DNA from: an uncultured Anaeromyxobacter sp.
Lineage (GTDB): Bacteria > Myxococcota > Myxococcia > Myxococcales > Anaeromyxobacteraceae
Assembly: GCA_903904005.1 (NCBI GenBank)
Contig: CAIVAR010000079.1
Span: forward strand, 1 to 46,054
Length of the DNA: 46,054 nucleotides
Direction: 5' to 3'
A model generated the notes under the pieces. The model ran no database searches. It saw only the letters and a program-made list of their open reading frames with translations, and was not told the DNA's origin. This document shows, one piece after another, positions 43,006 through 46,054 of this stretch; positions within the stretch are counted from its first letter, which is position 1, and every line of letters begins with the position of its first letter. Both the position numbers and the translations under genes were made by a program.

Positions 43006-43751
43006 AGAGGGTCCTCCTCGCGCTCGCGCTCGCCGCGGCGCTCCCCGCGGCCGCGCAGAGCCCGGTCATCACCGTGAAGGAGTCCCCGCGCTGGGGCTCC
43101 TTCCAGATCTCCATCTCCCCCTACAGCCCCAACATCGACTCCGAGTTCACGGCGACCCCGTTCCCGCCGTACGCCACCATCTTCGGCACGAGCCGGCCGC
43201 TCATGGTCCAGGCCCTGTTCAACAAGTCCCTCTGGGTCACCCAGTTCGGCACGCTCGAGCTCGGCCTCGGCGTCGGGTTCTGGCAGGTCTCGGGCGAGGG
43301 GATCTACCAGGCGCAGGACGGCACGCTCGTGCGCGGCGGCAGCACGAATCTCATGCTCATCCCCATCCAGGCGCAGGTCGGCTACCGCTGGGAGTGGTTC
43401 TACGAGCGCTTCGAGGTCCCGTTCGAGCCCTACGCACGGTTCGCGATCATCGACTCGATCTGGAGCACGAGCGGGCAGAACGGCACCTCGTCCTGGACCA
43501 CGGCGGACTTCGTCATCCAGCGCGGCTCGGGCGCCACCTTCGGCTGGTCGGCCACGCTCGGCCTGGCGCTGGTGCTCGACTTCTTCGACACCGGGCTGTC
43601 GCGCCAGATGGACTACGACGTGGGCATCAACCGGACCCTGCTCTTCTTCGACTTCACCCGGTCGAGCATCAACGACTTTGGATCGAAGAACAGCTGGCAG
43701 CTCGCCCCCAGCTACTGGGCGTGGAGCATCGGCCTGCAGTTCGTCTTCTGA
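43002..43751 (+). CDS. Outer-membrane beta-barrel partner of the MYXO-CTERM protein
   Basis: 249 residues from GTG 43002, overlapping the previous stop (GTGA). A signal peptide ('KRVLLALALAAALPAAAQ') precedes a run of about ten alternating strands with aromatic girdles ('WGSFQISISPYSPNID', 'FGTLELGLGVGFWQVSG', 'QAQVGYRWEWFYERFEVPFEPYARFAI', 'FGWSATLGLALVLDFF'), and the last residues 'GLQFVF' end in Phe, the BAM insertion signal. It is probably an eight- to twelve-stranded barrel. Coupling with the MYXO-CTERM protein suggests a two-component surface structure. No enzymatic motif. The stop abuts the kbl stop directly. Confidence 0.82.
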   Translation: MKRVLLALALAAALPAAAQSPVITVKESPRWGSFQISISPYSPNIDSEFTATPFPPYATIFGTSRPLMVQALFNKSLWVTQFGTLELGLGVGFWQVSGEGIYQAQDGTLVRGGSTNLMLIPIQAQVGYRWEWFYERFEVPFEPYARFAIIDSIWSTSGQNGTSSWTTADFVIQRGSGATFGWSATLGLALVLDFFDTGLSRQMDYDVGINRTLLFFDFTRSSINDFGSKNSWQLAPSYWAWSIGLQFVF

Positions 43752-44942
43752 TCAGGCCGGGACGACGCCCCGGCGGCGCCCCACCTTCACGAAGGCGGCC
43801 ACGGCGCGGTCCACCATCTCCGGGGTGTGGGCCGCGGAGAGCTGCACGCGGATGCGGGCCTCCCCCTTCGGCACCACCGGGAAGCTGAACCCGACCACGT
43901 AGATCCCCTCCTCGAGGAGGTCGCGGGCGAGGTCGACCGCCAGCCGCGCGTCGCCCAGCAGGATGGGGGCGATGGGGTGGAAGCCGGGCCTGAGCCGGAA
44001 GCCGGCCGCGGTCATGCCCTCCCGGAAGCGAAGGGCGTTCGCCATGAGCCGGTCGCGCAGCCCCGTCGAGCCTTCCAGGAGGTCGAGCGCGGCGAGGCTG
44101 GCGCCGACGATGGGGGGCGCCAGCGTGTTGGAGAAGAGGTACGGCCGGGCCCGCTGCCGCAGCAGGTCCACCACCTCGCGGGGGCCGGCCACGAAGCCGC
44201 CGGCGGCGCCGCCCAGCGCCTTGCCCAGCGTGGAGGTCAGGATGTCGACCCGCCCCTGCACCCCGAAGTGCTCGGGCGTGCCGCGGCCGGTCCGTCCGAC
44301 GAACCCGGAGGCGTGGGAGTCGTCGACGAGGACCATGGCCCGGTGGCGCTCGGCGATGGCGCAGATCTCGTCGAGCCGGGCCAGATCGCCGTCCATCGAG
44401 AAGACGCCGTCGGTCACCACGAGCCGGAGGCGGGCATCGGCCGCCTCGACGAGCTTCGCCTCCAGATCGGCCAGGTCGGCATGGGCGTAGCGGTACCGCC
44501 GCGCCTTCGCGAGCCGGATCCCGTCGATGATCGAGGCGTGGTTGAGCGAATCGGAGACGATGGCGTCCTCCTCCCCGAGGAGCGCCTCGAAGACGCCCCC
44601 GTTGGCGTCGAAGCAGGAGGAGAAGAGGATGGCGTCGTCGAAGCCGAAGAAGGCCGAGAGGCGCCGCTCCAGCTCCCGGTGCAGGTCCTGGGTGCCGCAG
44701 ATGAAGCGGACCGAGGAGAGGCCATAGCCGCGCCCGTCGAGGGCGGCGCGCGCGGCGGCGAGCAGGTCGGGGTGGCTGGAGAGCCCCAGGTAGTTGTTGG
44801 CGCAGAAGTTGAGGACAAGGCGGCCGCCCACCTCGATCTCCGCCCCCTGGGGCGACTGGAGGATCCGCTCCTCCTTCCAGGTGCCGGCGGTGCGGATCTC
44901 CTCGAGGGTGCTCCGGAAGAGGTCGCGGGCGATCTCGTACAA
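43752..44942 (-). CDS. kbl: 2-amino-3-ketobutyrate CoA ligase (glycine C-acetyltransferase)
   Basis: 396 residues, standard length. The start is TTG 44942 with GGAGG six bases upstream. It is a PLP enzyme of the alpha-oxoamine synthase family: Lys241 in '[15 protein letters not shown]' forms the Schiff base; '[17 protein letters not shown]', '[14 protein letters not shown]' and '[13 protein letters not shown]' are also conserved. It cleaves 2-amino-3-ketobutyrate with CoA to glycine and acetyl-CoA, the second step after Tdh. It is 16 bases downstream of tdh in the same operon. It converges with the barrel gene with zero bases between stops. Confidence 0.96.
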   Translation of the reverse strand: MYEIARDLFRSTLEEIRTAGTWKEERILQSPQGAEIEVGGRLVLNFCANNYLGLSSHPDLLAAARAALDGRGYGLSSVRFICGTQDLHRELERRLSAFFGFDDAILFSSCFDANGGVFEALLGEEDAIVSDSLNHASIIDGIRLAKARRYRYAHADLADLEAKLVEAADARLRLVVTDGVFSMDGDLARLDEICAIAERHRAMVLVDDSHASGFVGRTGRGTPEHFGVQGRVDILTSTLGKALGGAAGGFVAGPREVVDLLRQRARPYLFSNTLAPPIVGASLAALDLLEGSTGLRDRLMANALRFREGMTAAGFRLRPGFHPIAPILLGDARLAVDLARDLLEEGIYVVGFSFPVVPKGEARIRVQLSAAHTPEMVDRAVAAFVKVGRRRGVVPA

Positions 44943-44958
44943 GGGGGGCCTCCGGCCG

Positions 44959-46054
44959 TCAGGGGAACTGGATGAGCACCTTGGGATGGGCCTTGATCTT
45001 CTCCTCGAACGAGGCCGGCTCCCAGGTGGAGAAGGGGACGACGGTGTCCTTTCCCGATTGCAGGATCACCTTCCAGACCTGCTCCTGGATGTTCGGCGAG
45101 GTCGACTCGAGCAGGTTCCGGGTGATGTGCCAGGTCTCGAAGATGCGGCGCCCCACCACCGCGTGCAGGCTGATGCCGTCGACGATGACCCGCTCCAGGC
45201 TCTCGATGACCGCCTCGCCGCTCTTCAGGCCGAAGAGGATGACGTGGCCGCCCCGGCGCACCACCGAGATGGCGGTGTTGAGCGCGGCGTTCGACCCCGA
45301 CATCTCGAGCGCCACGTCCACGCCCACCCCGCCGGTCAGGTCGTGGATGGCGCGGGTGATCCCCTCGTCGTGGACGTAGGAGGTTTCGGTGGTCTTGGTC
45401 GGCTCGACCACGGCGTCGGCCCCCAGCTTCTTCGCCATCTCGATGTGGGTCCGCATGGGCTCGACCCCGATCACCTGCCGGGCGCCGAGCGCGCGGGCCA
45501 CGGCGATGGCGAAGAGGCCGATGGTGCCGCAGCCGATGATGGCCACCGACTTGCCGCGCAGGTTCACCTTGGTGCAGGCGTGCACGGCGTTGCCGAAGGG
45601 CTCCTGGAGCGCCGCCACCTCGGGCCGGATCTTGGAGACGTCGGTGGGCCAGAGGGCCTGGGCGGGCAGCTTCACGTACTCGGCGAAGCAGCCGTCCACG
45701 CTGATGCCGATGATGCGGTCGGTGGCGCAGACGTGGTTGTCGCCGATGCGGCACTGGTAGCAGGTGTTGCAGATGATGTGACTCTCGGTCGATACCACGT
45801 CGCCGGGGCGCAGGCCGAAGTCGCGCGTGGCCTCGGGTCCGGCCTCGGCCACCTCGCCGAGCAGCTCGTGGCCGATCACCCGCGCGTCCTTCCCCTCGGC
45901 CGCGAGCGTCGACTGGATCATGTCCCCGAAGGCCCGCCGGAACCAGATGCCGCGGTCGGAGCCGCAGAAGCCCGCGAAGCGCGGCTTCACGATCACCATC
46001 CCGGCGTCCCGGTAGTCCTTGCCGACGTCGAGGGTGGGGCGCGCCACCTGCTCC
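44959..46054 (-). CDS. tdh: L-threonine 3-dehydrogenase, 5' end outside window
   Basis: A zinc-dependent medium-chain dehydrogenase. The frame is open to the window edge, and the sequence before the GTG at 46047 continues without a stop, so the first residues (perhaps ~20) are missing. 'FCGSD' gives the catalytic-zinc Cys, 'GHELLGEV' the Glu-His pair, '[15 protein letters not shown]' the four structural-zinc cysteines, 'EPFGNAVHA' is Tdh-like, and '[22 protein letters not shown]' binds NAD. The segment '[21 protein letters not shown]' between the two zinc motifs differs from E. coli Tdh. Pairing with kbl fixes the function: threonine to 2-amino-3-ketobutyrate. Sorbitol or other polyol dehydrogenase remains an outside alternative. 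Confidence 0.88.
   Translation of the reverse strand, partial: EQVARPTLDVGKDYRDAGMVIVKPRFAGFCGSDRGIWFRRAFGDMIQSTLAAEGKDARVIGHELLGEVAEAGPEATRDFGLRPGDVVSTESHIICNTCYQCRIGDNHVCATDRIIGISVDGCFAEYVKLPAQALWPTDVSKIRPEVAALQEPFGNAVHACTKVNLRGKSVAIIGCGTIGLFAIAVARALGARQVIGVEPMRTHIEMAKKLGADAVVEPTKTTETSYVHDEGITRAIHDLTGGVGVDVALEMSGSNAALNTAISVVRRGGHVILFGLKSGEAVIESLERVIVDGISLHAVVGRRIFETWHITRNLLESTSPNIQEQVWKVILQSGKDTVVPFSTWEPASFEEKIKAHPKVLIQFP

Noticed and set aside
43749-43765. Hairpin GCCGGG/CCCGGC after the barrel stop as terminator
   Set aside because: Six pairs only, lying inside the kbl coding end, with no T-tract.

Overview
The window is very GC-rich (about 70% by eye), with GTG and TTG starts, tightly packed genes and strong third-position G/C. 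A MYXO-CTERM surface protein paired with an outer-membrane barrel, an Oar-like receptor, a soluble Hanks-type kinase and GldG-like ABC genes point to a myxobacterium-like member of the Myxococcota (Anaeromyxobacter or a relative is my best guess; inferred, not searched). I see no tRNA, rRNA, CRISPR array, insertion sequence or prophage, and no gene-free stretch above 300 bases.

Layout. 1-9540: a truncated TolB/TPR protein, an Oar-like TonB-dependent receptor, an S15/CocE-type secreted hydrolase, a PilZ protein and a membrane TolB/TPR protein. 9555-16312: an exported amidohydrolase divergent from a complete branched-chain amino-acid ABC transporter (binding protein, LivH, a LivM-LivG fusion, LivF). 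16323-20091: an M13 lipoprotein peptidase, a lipoprotein with a coiled coil and C-terminal membrane anchor, and a SnoaL-like protein. 20012-24359 (minus): a small exported protein, a 1,049-residue composite C45-type hydrolase and a methyltransferase. 24488-30713 (minus): groES-groEL with a CIRCE operator, rpoZ, and a four-gene GldA/GldF/GldG/DUF4340 ABC system. 30837-34748: aspartokinase, a DnaC-like ATPase with DnaJ-like cysteine motifs plus an unknown partner, and a Ser/Thr kinase. 34834-41985: the envelope/isoprenoid cluster uppS-cdsA-dxr-rseP-tsaB, followed by a TIGR01777 epimerase and an ASADH-like protein without the catalytic cysteine. 42127-43751: MYXO-CTERM protein plus barrel. 43752-46054 (minus): the threonine-degradation pair tdh-kbl, with tdh cut by the window edge.

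How the genes fit together. The first third looks like peptide and amino-acid scavenging: an outer-membrane receptor, two or three exported hydrolases and the Liv importer, with kbl-tdh able to degrade threonine. The middle is housekeeping: chaperonin, RNA-polymerase omega, undecaprenyl-PP and CDP-DAG synthesis, the MEP pathway, site-2 proteolysis and tRNA t6A synthesis. The least ordinary loci are the composite C45 hydrolase operon, the DnaC-like/unknown pair, the Cys-less ASADH homologue, the periplasm-spanning lipoprotein, the MYXO-CTERM/barrel pair with its repeated promoter motif, and the kinase/uppS divergent promoter, which looks leaderless on both sides. I did not find a convincingly new multi-gene system; these are the best candidates.
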